A stretch of DNA of 6,049 nt from JBEKCP01 sp050014815 (GCA_050014815.1 JBEKCP010000391.1:1-6049); one strand, 5' to 3'. Numbered from the stretch's first letter, positions 1-5,919 are shown. Notes: generated by a model from the letters alone, not told the origin. A program made the numbers and translations.

Positions 1-579
1 GGGCTCGTGCGCCTGGGGCTCGACACGCCGGTGGTCCGCGGCGTCACTCTTCAGGCGGCCACGTGGAGCGGCCGCTACGGACTGGAGGCCGACCCAATGG
101 ATCGCGTCACGGCGGGCGACGTGATCCGCCTCTTGGTCGAGCAGGGCGACGGCCGGCTGGCGGAGGACGACTTCAAACCGCTGCCGTGCGGCCACCCGAA
201 CTGTTGCAGCTTCACGTTTCTCACCCGTCGCGGTTCGCGGGCGCCCCTGACGCGGATAGTCCGCTACGAGGACCACCTGGATCAACTGTCGGACCGCATC
301 CGGTTCGACCTGGCGGACGCCCGGCGATGTTGCGGGCCGGACTGGCGCCGCGAGGATTTCTTGCGGATCGTCGTCAAGCCGTTCATGGACGCGTATACTT
401 ATGATGAACAGCGCGTCCGCGAGTGCTGCATTCACGTGATCCGGCCGGGCGGCACGGCCGTATCGTTCTGCCGGTTCAACGCCCTGGAGCGGCAGCGGGC
501 GCCCGAGCCGCCGGCCTATCTTGACGGTCAGGATCGGCAGTTTTGTAGGGTGGGTCGAGCGGAGCGAGCCCCACCATGA
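1..579 (+). CDS. Radical SAM protein, C-terminal part (5' end outside window); MJ0619/Tes-like C-terminal domain
   Basis: The reading frame is open from base 1, so the gene starts upstream and the GTG at base 7 is not a real start. No CxxxCxxC radical SAM motif is in view; the core barrel must lie upstream. The visible part is cysteine-rich. Counting from the codon at base 7, FKPLPCGHPNCCSFTFL lies at residues 56-72, Cys108-Cys109 follow, VKPFMDAYTYDEQRVRECC spans about 123-141, and CRFN is at 155-158. The PLPC.HP.CC and FMDAY...R...CCIH blocks resemble the C-terminal region of the radical SAM family that includes MJ0619 and the tetraether lipid synthases, where such cysteines hold an extra iron-sulfur cluster. 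The substrate cannot be deduced. The last residues (CRVGRAERAPP) and the TGA are encoded by the palindromic repeat at 545-651, so the native C-terminus has probably been replaced. Family assignment is by recollection of motifs. Confidence 0.75.
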   Translation, partial: GLVRLGLDTPVVRGVTLQAATWSGRYGLEADPMDRVTAGDVIRLLVEQGDGRLAEDDFKPLPCGHPNCCSFTFLTRRGSRAPLTRIVRYEDHLDQLSDRIRFDLADARRCCGPDWRREDFLRIVVKPFMDAYTYDEQRVRECCIHVIRPGGTAVSFCRFNALERQRAPEPPAYLDGQDRQFCRVGRAERAPP

Positions 580-651
580 ACACCGCGGCGAACAATTCTG
601 GTGGGGCTCGCCGACCAACGCTTCGCGTTGGTGCCCGTCGACCCACCCTAC
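545..651. repeat. REP/MITE-like palindromic element
   Basis: A 107-bp nested inverted repeat. The outer arms GTAGGGTGGGTCGA (545-558) and TCGACCCACCCTAC (638-651) are perfectly complementary over 14 bp. Inside them, GCGAGCCCCACCA (564-576) pairs perfectly with TGGTGGGGCTCGC (599-611). A third hairpin, ACCAACGC-TTC-GCGTTGGT, occupies 614-632. The single strand would fold as a stem carrying two branches. From memory, GTAGGGTGGGTCGAGC...GAGCCCCACC is a dispersed repeat in many environmental bacterial genomes, planctomycetes included. It fills most of the space between the radical SAM gene and the permease, and contains the stop codon of the former (577-579). It has no U-tract, so it is not a classical terminator, though an RNA fold could protect the upstream 3' end. 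Confidence 0.85.
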
Positions 652-657
652 TTGCTT

Positions 658-665
658 GAGGGAGG
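658..665 (+). promoter_or_regulatory. Ribosome binding site of the ABC permease
   Basis: GAGGGAGG ends six bases before the GTG at 672. It lies just outside the palindromic element ending at 651. This site decides the choice of the GTG start. Confidence 0.7.
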
Positions 666-671
666 CTCGAC

Positions 672-2402
672 GTGCTGCCCGGACCAATCTTCGCGGTCGA
701 ACTGCTGACCACCGCCCGGCGGGCGCGGTACTTCCTGCTCCGCGCGCTGTACGCGAGCATCCTGCTGGTGGCATTCGGGATAGTGTACACGGAGTCCACT
801 CGATTCAGCTCCGGGATGGACGACATCGGCCGGATCGCCAACTTCACCGCGGCCTTCTTCCAGACCTTCTCGGTCCTCCAACTCCTTGCCGTGGTGGTCA
901 TGGGCCCCGCCATGGCCGCCGGCACCATCGCAAGCGAGCGGGAGCGGAGGACCATCGAATACCTCTTCACCACCACGCTCACCGACACGGAGATCATCGT
1001 CGGCAAGCTGGCCGCGCGGTGCCTCCACATCGGGTACCTCGTGCTGGCGGGCGTGCCCGTGCTGGCCATCGCCATGCTCCTGGGCGGCATCTCGCCGGAC
1101 GCCCTGTGCATCCTGCTCCTGATGACGCTGAGCACCTTGGTCACGGTGGCCATGATCTCGACGGCGATTTCGGTCTTTTCGGCCCGGGCCTCTCAGGCGG
1201 TCATTAAGGCGTACCTCGTGCTCTTCGTGCTCCTGGTCCTTCCGCCGCTGGCGTATGGGCTGCAAATGGGTTTCGGCGTCACCTGGTTCGCGCCGGTCAA
1301 CGACCAACTGCTGGCCGCCAATCCGTTCCGGGCGTTCGTCGAGATCAATTCCGCCGGCAGCGGTCCGGGCGCCTGGGCAATCCTGGGGGCTATGGCCCGC
1401 AACCAGCTCATCGCGGGCGCCGCCGTGCTGGTGCTGGCTTCGTTCATGATGCGGCGGGTCTACAGGCGGCAGCAGGAGACGGCCACCCGCCGGCGGCGTT
1501 GGCGGTTCCAGCTCTTCCGCGGGGCGGTCGGCAACAGCCCCATGCTCTGGAAAGAAATCCATGCCGAGCCCGCCGCCAGCCGACTGGGATGGGTGGGACT
1601 CGTGGCCATCGGGCTGCTCTTGGGGGCCGTGATAGCTCTGACGTACTTCACGGCTTCTGAGACATTGACGTCGACCTACTCCAGATCGGCCGAAAACTAT
1701 CTCGGGTACGCGGCGGGGATGGGAACGTTTATCGAGTGCCTCGGCCTGCTGCTGCTGGGGGCCCGCGCCGCCGGCTCCGTCACCTCCGAGAAGGAACGGC
1801 AGTGCTGGGATTCGCTCCTGGCCACGCCCCTGGAGGGGCGGCCGATCGTCAACGCCAAGGTGCTGGGCAGCATTTGGGCGCTCCGCGGGCTCGCTCTGCC
1901 GCTGGCGATCGTTTGGGTGCCCGCCCTTGTATTCGCACCGCAGTTCCTGTTGGCCCTCTTCTTCAACCTGGCGACTTTCCTGGTCCTGGCGATGGCGGTC
2001 GCCTCGCTGGGCGTGAAGATATCGCTTTGGGCGAAGAATTCTGTCCGCGCCATGGGCCTGACCGTGGGCATCGGGGTCTTCGTCGGCGGCGGGTATCTCT
2101 TCTGCTGCACGCCGTTGATGTGGGCAGGACCCGGCGACGGCATCGAGATCATCCTTGCCCCGTGCATTCCGTTCCTGCTGGCCTTCCCGGGCATGATCGC
2201 GGCAAAGGGGTTTCCGACGCACGAGCCCGCGATTGTGTTTGCCTATATCTTCGGGAATATCGGCTACCTGGTGGTTGCCGCGGTCTTGTACAACATGGCC
2301 GTCGGCGGGTTTGATCGCATGGTGGGGCGGACCGTCCCGGGAGATAGAATGCGGCGCGACGGACCCGGCGCTGGTGGGATGCCGCAGTCGACGGTGAATT
2401 GA
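672..2402 (+). CDS. ABC-2 type transporter permease with two fused, duplicated membrane halves
   Basis: A 576-residue integral membrane protein starting at GTG 672 behind a good Shine-Dalgarno site. Hydrophobic segments occur near residues 20-39, 64-86, 119-139, 145-169, 177-200 and 243-260, then again near 306-326, 350-368, 405-450, 461-480, 490-511 and 520-542. A cytoplasmic arginine-rich linker lies at about 261-283. Each half contains the ABC-2 coupling-type motif after its second helix: SERERRTIEYLFTTTLTDTE (88-107) and SEKERQCWDSLLATPLEGRP (372-391). NSPMLWKEIHAEP (288-300) repeats the role of the N-terminal amphipathic entry helix. The protein therefore looks like two permease domains in one chain. 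Partner ATPases of such exporters are separate proteins; none is in the window, so the substrate is unknown. It converges on atpC with a 91-bp gap between stop codons. Permease identity is firm; the tandem-duplication reading is inference from the paired motifs. Confidence 0.88.
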   Translation: MLPGPIFAVELLTTARRARYFLLRALYASILLVAFGIVYTESTRFSSGMDDIGRIANFTAAFFQTFSVLQLLAVVVMGPAMAAGTIASERERRTIEYLFTTTLTDTEIIVGKLAARCLHIGYLVLAGVPVLAIAMLLGGISPDALCILLLMTLSTLVTVAMISTAISVFSARASQAVIKAYLVLFVLLVLPPLAYGLQMGFGVTWFAPVNDQLLAANPFRAFVEINSAGSGPGAWAILGAMARNQLIAGAAVLVLASFMMRRVYRRQQETATRRRRWRFQLFRGAVGNSPMLWKEIHAEPAASRLGWVGLVAIGLLLGAVIALTYFTASETLTSTYSRSAENYLGYAAGMGTFIECLGLLLLGARAAGSVTSEKERQCWDSLLATPLEGRPIVNAKVLGSIWALRGLALPLAIVWVPALVFAPQFLLALFFNLATFLVLAMAVASLGVKISLWAKNSVRAMGLTVGIGVFVGGGYLFCCTPLMWAGPGDGIEIILAPCIPFLLAFPGMIAAKGFPTHEPAIVFAYIFGNIGYLVVAAVLYNMAVGGFDRMVGRTVPGDRMRRDGPGAGGMPQSTVN

Positions 2403-2421
2403 GGAGCGAGGACTCTGCGAA

Positions 2422-2433
2422 GCCGCAAGCGGC
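2422..2433. repeat. Small GC-rich hairpin between convergent genes
   Basis: GCCGC-AA-GCGGC is a perfect 5-bp inverted repeat 20 bases after the permease stop. It has no T-run on either strand, so a rho-independent terminator is not supported. It may still be the remains of a 3'-end signal shared by the convergent permease and atpC transcripts. Confidence 0.3.
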
Positions 2434-2434
2434 A

Positions 2435-2493
2435 CAAATCTCAAATCTCAAATCTCAAACAAATCCAAAATCCAAAATCCAAAATCCAAAATC
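2435..2493. repeat. Composite heptamer repeat, left arm of the inverted pair bracketing atpC
   Basis: On the + strand this reads three CAAATCT units, the junction CAAACAAATCC, then AAAATCC units: two different 7-bp repeats in a fixed order. It is an inverted copy of 2902-2960, matching at 56 of 59 positions. It ends exactly at the atpC stop codon (2494-2496). In the atpC transcript this arm is the 3' strand of a potential 59-bp stem with the leader of atpC. Confidence 0.9.
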
Positions 2494-2895
2494 TCACCCC
2501 CTCGCCCGCCGCGCAACCCGCACCTGGGCGCGGCCCTGGGCCACCGCACGGTCGCGAATCTCGACCAGTTCCGGCGTTTTGGCCCCGCGCGATTGAGCGG
2601 ACTCCAATTGCTCCTGGGCCACCGCCTCGTCGATCCGCTCAGCCGGCACCGCCCGGGTGGTGAGGACCGACACCACGTCGCCGACCACCTCGACGAACCC
2701 GCCCTCGACGTAATATCGCTCGATGCGGCCGTCGATCGTGATCCGCATTTCGCCGTAGCCCAGCCGGCCCACCAGCGGCGCGTGGCCCGGCGCAATCCCG
2801 AGCTCGCCGTCGAAGAGCGTCACGGCCACGAACTCCGCCGGGGAGTCGCGGACGGTCTGCTCGGGCGTGACGATGGTGCAGCGGAGTTCGGGCAT
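2494..2895 (-). CDS. atpC: F1Fo ATP synthase epsilon subunit
   Basis: A 133-residue protein of normal epsilon length. It forms part of the central stalk of F1 with gamma, and its C-terminal helices can brake ATP hydrolysis. Residues 1-82 match the beta-sandwich domain: CTIVTPEQTV at 6-15, then the family hallmark FDGELGIAPGHAPLVGRLG (28-46) and YYVEGGFVEVVGDVVSVLT (61-79). Residues 85-133 form a charged helical hairpin with an arginine-rich end. It lies 70 bases after atpD, as in most F-type operons. The ATG at 2895 gives the expected N-terminus (MPELRCTIV), but no Shine-Dalgarno site precedes it: the transcript reads CCCUCCC directly before AUG. The gene is tightly framed by inverted 59-bp repeats, one touching its stop codon and the other ending six bases before its start. 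Confidence 0.95.
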   Translation of the reverse strand: MPELRCTIVTPEQTVRDSPAEFVAVTLFDGELGIAPGHAPLVGRLGYGEMRITIDGRIERYYVEGGFVEVVGDVVSVLTTRAVPAERIDEAVAQEQLESAQSRGAKTPELVEIRDRAVAQGRAQVRVARRARG

Positions 2896-2902
2896 GGGAG
2901 GG
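2896..2902 (-). promoter_or_regulatory. Pyrimidine motif CCCTCCC directly before the atpC start (no Shine-Dalgarno)
   Basis: In mRNA sense the seven bases before AUG are CCCUCCC, the opposite of a Shine-Dalgarno sequence. The whole 70-nt spacer between atpD and atpC (2896-2965) has no C on the + strand, so the leader RNA contains no G. The same motif, CCCTCCCCC, sits in front of atpG. Its function is unknown; a shared initiation or regulatory element is only a possibility. Confidence 0.4.
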
Positions 2903-2960
2903 ATTTTGGATTTTAGATTTTAGATTTTGGATTTGTTTGAGATTTGAGATTTGTGATTTG
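2902..2960. repeat. Composite heptamer repeat, right arm of the inverted pair bracketing atpC
   Basis: Read in atpC sense, this is CAAATCA, two CAAATCT, the junction CAAACAAATCC, then AAAATCT, AAAATCT, AAAATCC and AAAATC. It is the inverted copy of 2435-2493 with three differences. Two are C-to-T changes that become G-U pairs if the two arms pair in the transcript, so 58 of 59 positions can still pair. A degenerate unit extends to the atpD stop codon (2966-2968), so the repeat fills practically the entire atpD-atpC gap. Confidence 0.9.
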
Positions 2961-2965
2961 AGATT

Positions 2966-4474
2966 TCATTTTTTCGCGGCGGCCTCCAGCTTCGCGGCCT
3001 CCGCCGCCGCCTGCTCGATCGGACCGACGTACATGAAGGCCTGCTCGGGCAGGTGGTCCCACTTGCCGTCGGCGATCTCCTCGAAGCTGCGGATCGTGTC
3101 GGCCAGCGGGGTGATCTCGCCCGCCTTGCCCGTGAACACCTCGGCCACCAGGAACGGCTGCGACAGGAACCGCTCCATGCGGCGGGCGCGGTGTACGACC
3201 AGCTTGTCCTGCTCGCTGAGCTCGTCAACGCCCAGGATGGCGATGATGTCCTGCAGCTCACGGTAACGCTGGAGCGTCATCTGCACGCGGCGGGCGATGT
3301 CGTAGTGCCGCTGGCCCACGTACTGCGGATCGAGCACGCGGCTGGACGAGGCCAGCGGATCGACCGCCGGATAGATCCCCTTCTCGGAGATTGCCCGCTC
3401 GAGGTAGATGAAGGCGTCCAACTGGCCGAAGGCGGCGGCAGGGGCGGGGTCCGTCGGGTCGTCGGCCGGCACGTAGACCGCCTGCACCGAGGTGATGGCC
3501 CCGCGGCTTGTCGAAGTGATCCGCTCCTGCAACTGGCCCATCTCGGTGGCCAGCGTCGGCTGGTATCCGACGGCCGAGGGCATGCGGCCCAGGAGGGCCG
3601 ACACTTCGCTGCCGGCCTGCGAGAAGCGGAAGATGTTGTCGATGAACAACAGGACGTCCGTCCCGGTCGACTCGCGGAAGTACTCGGCCACGGTGAGGGC
3701 CGAGAGGGCCACGCGCAAGCGGGCGCCCGGCGGCTCGTTCATCTGGCCGAAGACCATGCAGGTCTGGTCCAGGACGCTGCGGCCGGTCTGGCCGATCTTG
3801 GCCTTCTGCATTTCGAGCCAGAGGTCGTTGCCCTCGCGGGTCCGCTCGCCGACGCCGGCGAAGACGGAGAATCCGCCGTGGCTGCTGGCGATTCGGGCGA
3901 TCAGTTCGGTGAGGATGACGGTCTTGCCCAGGCCGGCCCCGCCGAACAGTCCCGCCTTGCCGCCGCGCACGAACGGCGTCAGGAGGTCGATCACCTTGAT
4001 GCCCGTCTCGAAGACCTCCGTCTTGGTCGAGACGGCGGTCAGCAGCGGGGCCTCGCGATGGATCGACCAGCGCTCGTCGGCCTGGATGGGGCCGCGGTTG
4101 TCGATCGGCTCGCCCAGGAGGTTGAACACGCGGCCCAGGGTACACTTGCCGACCGGCACGGTCACCGGGGCCCCGGTGTCGACGCACTCCATGCCGCGGA
4201 CCATTCCGTCGGTGCCGCCCAGCGCGACGCACCGGATCCGCCCGCCGCCCAACTGCGACTGGGCCTCGCCGGTCAGGCTGACCCGGATGCCCTTCTGCTC
4301 GCCGGTGACGGTGATGGCGTTATAGATGGCGGGCACGCGGTCCTCGGGGAAGTCGGCGTCGAAGGTCGAGCCGATGATCTGGGCGACGCGGCCGGCGGTC
4401 CCGGCGGGCGATCCCGGAGCTCCTTGGTCTGGCGGCGAACCGTGCACCGCATCCTTCGGAGTCAACTTAACCAT
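2966..4474 (-). CDS. atpD: F1Fo ATP synthase beta subunit (catalytic)
   Basis: A 502-residue catalytic subunit that makes ATP from ADP and phosphate at the alpha-beta interfaces of F1. The N-terminal barrel starts at about residue 28 (GRVAQIIGSTFDADF). The Walker A loop GGAGLGKT is at 178-185 (Lys184, Thr185), the catalytic glutamate is Glu210 in GERTREGND (209-217), Walker B is VLLFID (274-279), adenine-site Tyr304 is in GYQPTLATEMG, and the catch loop DELSEQD is at 417-423. All key residues are intact. Oddities are a Pro/Gly-rich extension of about 27 residues before the barrel and GQLDAFIYLER (350-360) where most bacteria have a form of AHLDATTVLSR. The ATG at 4474 has AAGGAG five bases upstream; GTG at 4447 would shorten the extension but has a poorer site. 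The gene normally follows atpG directly, and here a four-helix-bundle gene lies between them. Confidence 0.97.
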   Translation of the reverse strand: MVKLTPKDAVHGSPPDQGAPGSPAGTAGRVAQIIGSTFDADFPEDRVPAIYNAITVTGEQKGIRVSLTGEAQSQLGGGRIRCVALGGTDGMVRGMECVDTGAPVTVPVGKCTLGRVFNLLGEPIDNRGPIQADERWSIHREAPLLTAVSTKTEVFETGIKVIDLLTPFVRGGKAGLFGGAGLGKTVILTELIARIASSHGGFSVFAGVGERTREGNDLWLEMQKAKIGQTGRSVLDQTCMVFGQMNEPPGARLRVALSALTVAEYFRESTGTDVLLFIDNIFRFSQAGSEVSALLGRMPSAVGYQPTLATEMGQLQERITSTSRGAITSVQAVYVPADDPTDPAPAAAFGQLDAFIYLERAISEKGIYPAVDPLASSSRVLDPQYVGQRHYDIARRVQMTLQRYRELQDIIAILGVDELSEQDKLVVHRARRMERFLSQPFLVAEVFTGKAGEITPLADTIRSFEEIADGKWDHLPEQAFMYVGPIEQAAAEAAKLEAAAKK

Positions 4475-4479
4475 TGCGT

Positions 4480-4485
4480 CTCCTT
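4480..4485 (-). promoter_or_regulatory. Ribosome binding site of atpD
   Basis: AAGGAG in mRNA sense, five bases before the ATG at 4474. It fixes the atpD start. It also contrasts with atpG and atpC, which have no comparable site. Confidence 0.75.
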
Positions 4486-4534
4486 GTTCCCAAGCTCAGG
4501 CAGTGCAAGACGTGAAAACGAGTACAACATGGCA

Positions 4535-4573
4535 GAATGTAAAATGCAAAATGTAGAATGCAAAATGCAAAAT
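4535..4573. repeat. Heptamer repeat, left arm of the inverted pair bracketing the four-helix gene
   Basis: The + strand reads GAATGT, AAAATGC, AAAATGT, AGAATGC, AAAATGC, AAAAT: period 7. It is an inverted copy of 5004-5042, matching at 37 of 39 positions. It lies 10 bases beyond the four-helix gene's stop codon and 60 bases upstream of atpD. The rest of the 109-bp gap (4475-4534) holds the atpD ribosome binding site; I see no convincing promoter in it. Confidence 0.9.
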
Positions 4574-4583
4574 ACGGAAAGCT

Positions 4584-5033
4584 CTACTGTCTCCCTTTGC
4601 CTTTGTTCGTCCTTGCGGTGAGCAAGGACTGGGCAAAGATCTTGCACAATTGCGTGCATTCGTCCTCCAGGTCCGCCATTTTCTTCGTCGAGAGCAACTC
4701 GCTTTCCACAATCAGGCGAATCCAGAATCGCGATTCTCGCAATTCCTTCAGGCAAATACTCAGCTTATGTACGAAGTCTGCGCGGCTCTCCGCTGCGCAT
4801 CCTTCTTCGTAGTTTGGAGCGGCGGATGTTCCCGATCGGATCAACTGCGCGGCGATATGGCGCCCCAGTCGCGTTGCCGGCAGGGCATTTACGACCTTTC
4901 CCACTCGGACGGCAAAACGCAATAGCCGCTCGGAAAGGTCACATGGAATGCGTGCCGCCGACGCTTGACCGTCTTTCGAGGCCCCGTCCTCTCTGCATTT
5001 GTCATTGTGCATTTTGCATTTTACATTTTGCAT
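4584..5033 (-). CDS. Four-helix-bundle protein, 23S rRNA intervening-sequence (S23/IVP) family
   Basis: A 149-residue protein. The core from about residue 32 matches my recollection of this family: DLSERLLRFAVRVGKVVNAL (32-51), the signature GRHIAAQLIRSGTSAAPNYEE (57-77), ESRADFVHKLSICLKELRES (82-101), WIRLIVESELL (104-114) and ECTQLCKIFAQSL (125-137), giving four amphipathic helices. Relatives are encoded inside intervening sequences of 23S rRNA genes, and the bAvd protein of diversity-generating retroelements is a structural relative. The molecular role is poorly known. Residues 1-14 (MQNVKCKMHNDKCR) are translated repeat; the start is uncertain (ATG 5033, or in-frame ATG 5012) and no Shine-Dalgarno site is evident. 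GC is about 52% in sampled lines against about 70% in atpD, and the gene breaks the atpG-atpD order, so it looks inserted. It begins 7 bases after the atpG stop. Confidence 0.85.
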   Translation of the reverse strand: MQNVKCKMHNDKCREDGASKDGQASAARIPCDLSERLLRFAVRVGKVVNALPATRLGRHIAAQLIRSGTSAAPNYEEGCAAESRADFVHKLSICLKELRESRFWIRLIVESELLSTKKMADLEDECTQLCKIFAQSLLTARTNKGKGRQ

Positions 5034-5042
5034 TTTACATTC
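5004..5042. repeat. Heptamer repeat, right arm of the inverted pair bracketing the four-helix gene
   Basis: The + strand reads ATTGTGC, ATTTTGC, ATTTTAC, ATTTTGC, ATTTTAC, ATTC. It is the inverted counterpart of 4535-4573 (37/39). It overlaps two bases of the atpG stop codon (5041-5043) and contains both candidate start codons of the four-helix gene (5031-5033 and 5010-5012). Confidence 0.9.
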
Positions 5043-5919
5043 ATTTGCTCAGCGCCTCCGCCCCGCCGATGATCTCCAGGAGCTCGCCGGTGATCTGCGA
5101 CTGGCGGGCGCGGTTGTAGGCCATCGAGAGGCTGCCGATGATCCCGTCGGCGTTCTCGGTGGCGTTCTTCATCGCCATCATCCGCGCGATCTGCTCGCTG
5201 ACGGCCGCGTCCAGGAAGCACTTGAACAACTTGACCTTGAAGCTCGCCGGCACGACTTCGTCGACGATGCTCGCCGGCGAAGGGAGCAGATCGTACCGGA
5301 TCCGGGTCTCCGGGCCGCCGTCATCGTCCGCCCCCAAGGCCGCCAGGGGCAGCAGCGTCTCGACCACGGCATGCTGGCGGCTGAGGCTCTCGAACCGCGT
5401 GTACGCGACGTCGAGCCGGTCCAGTCGGCGCGTCGCGTACGCTTCCAGGTAACGGTTGGCCAGCAGCTCGACCTCGCCGAAGCCGGGTTTGTCCTCGAAA
5501 TGGGTGAACCGCACGTCCATCGGGATCTTCCGGAAGCGGAAGGCCCCGATGCCCCGTTTGCCCGAAACCTCCAGGCGGACCTCGCGCGAGACCGCCTGCA
5601 ACTCCTGCTGACGGGCGACCGCCAGCCGCAGCACGCCGGAATTGTACCCGCCGCAGAGCCCGCGGTTGGCCGAGAGCACCAGCAGTGCCGCCCGCGGCGT
5701 CTCGGGCCGCGGCTCCAGGAGCGGGTGGGTCACCTCCAGGCCGCTCCGCCGTAGGTGGCCCACCAGGGCGGTGATCCGGCGGGCGTAGGCCGAGGCGGCG
5801 ATTGCACGGTCCATCGCCCGCTTGAACCGCGCGGTCGAGATCAACTCCATCGTCCGCGTGATCTTGCGGATGTTGCGGATCGACTTGCGTCGGCGGTCGA
5901 GTGCCCGGGCTTTGGCCAT
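5041..5919 (-). CDS. atpG: F1Fo ATP synthase gamma subunit (rotor shaft)
   Basis: A 292-residue protein of normal gamma length that forms the rotating shaft inside the alpha3beta3 ring. The N-terminal helix RRKSIRNIRKITRTMELI (10-27) followed by STARFKRA and the C-terminal helix ARMMAMKNATENADGIIGSL (245-264) with YNRARQSQITGELLEIIGGA (268-287) are the two conserved coiled-coil strands. SANRGLCGGYN (83-93) corresponds to the family's SDRGLCGGFN in the Rossmann-like middle domain. The region at about 191-210 (GADDDGGPE) is a loop. The ATG at 5919 gives the family-typical MAKAR start, but the bases before it are CCCTCCCCC with no Shine-Dalgarno site, behind a TAACTCC heptamer array. The stop codon runs into the repeat arm that begins the four-helix cassette. 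The N-terminus resembles planctomycete gamma subunits from memory. atpA should lie upstream, beyond the window. Confidence 0.96.
   Translation of the reverse strand: MAKARALDRRRKSIRNIRKITRTMELISTARFKRAMDRAIAASAYARRITALVGHLRRSGLEVTHPLLEPRPETPRAALLVLSANRGLCGGYNSGVLRLAVARQQELQAVSREVRLEVSGKRGIGAFRFRKIPMDVRFTHFEDKPGFGEVELLANRYLEAYATRRLDRLDVAYTRFESLSRQHAVVETLLPLAALGADDDGGPETRIRYDLLPSPASIVDEVVPASFKVKLFKCFLDAAVSEQIARMMAMKNATENADGIIGSLSMAYNRARQSQITGELLEIIGGAEALSK

Noticed and set aside
2422..2433. Rho-independent terminator for the permease or atpC
   Set aside because: Stem of only 5 bp with a 2-base loop and no T-run on either strand.
648..2444. Long open frame (598 codons) on the - strand opposite the permease
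   Set aside because: It is a high-GC antisense shadow: its translation is rich in R, G, P, H, Q and E with no recognisable family, while the + strand frame has clear membrane segments and ABC-2 motifs.
2399..2596. Possible small protein (65 codons, + strand) reading ISNLKSQTNPKSKIQNPKS
   Set aside because: Mostly translated heptamer repeat running into antisense atpC. The CAAATCT/CCAAAAT units have no stop in this frame, which makes spurious reading frames.
4486..4534. Internal promoter for atpD
   Set aside because: A TTGTAC-like element is present in - strand sense, but no -10 element at suitable spacing could be identified.
3053..4621. Long open frame (522 codons) on the + strand opposite atpD
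   Set aside because: Shadow of atpD, whose motifs are complete; the opposing translation is low-complexity and runs into the heptamer repeat.
4462..4755. Possible 97-residue protein containing FCILHSTFCILHS-like repeats on the - strand
   Set aside because: It is the out-of-frame reading of the four-helix gene followed by translated ATTTTGC heptamers and the start of atpD.
5010..5044. Short translated leader starting at the ATG that overlaps the atpG stop (ATGA)
   Set aside because: The overlapping ATG (5044) and the next ATG (5040) are out of frame with the four-helix gene and meet TAA within a few codons inside the repeat. They are most likely by-products of the ATG-rich heptamers.
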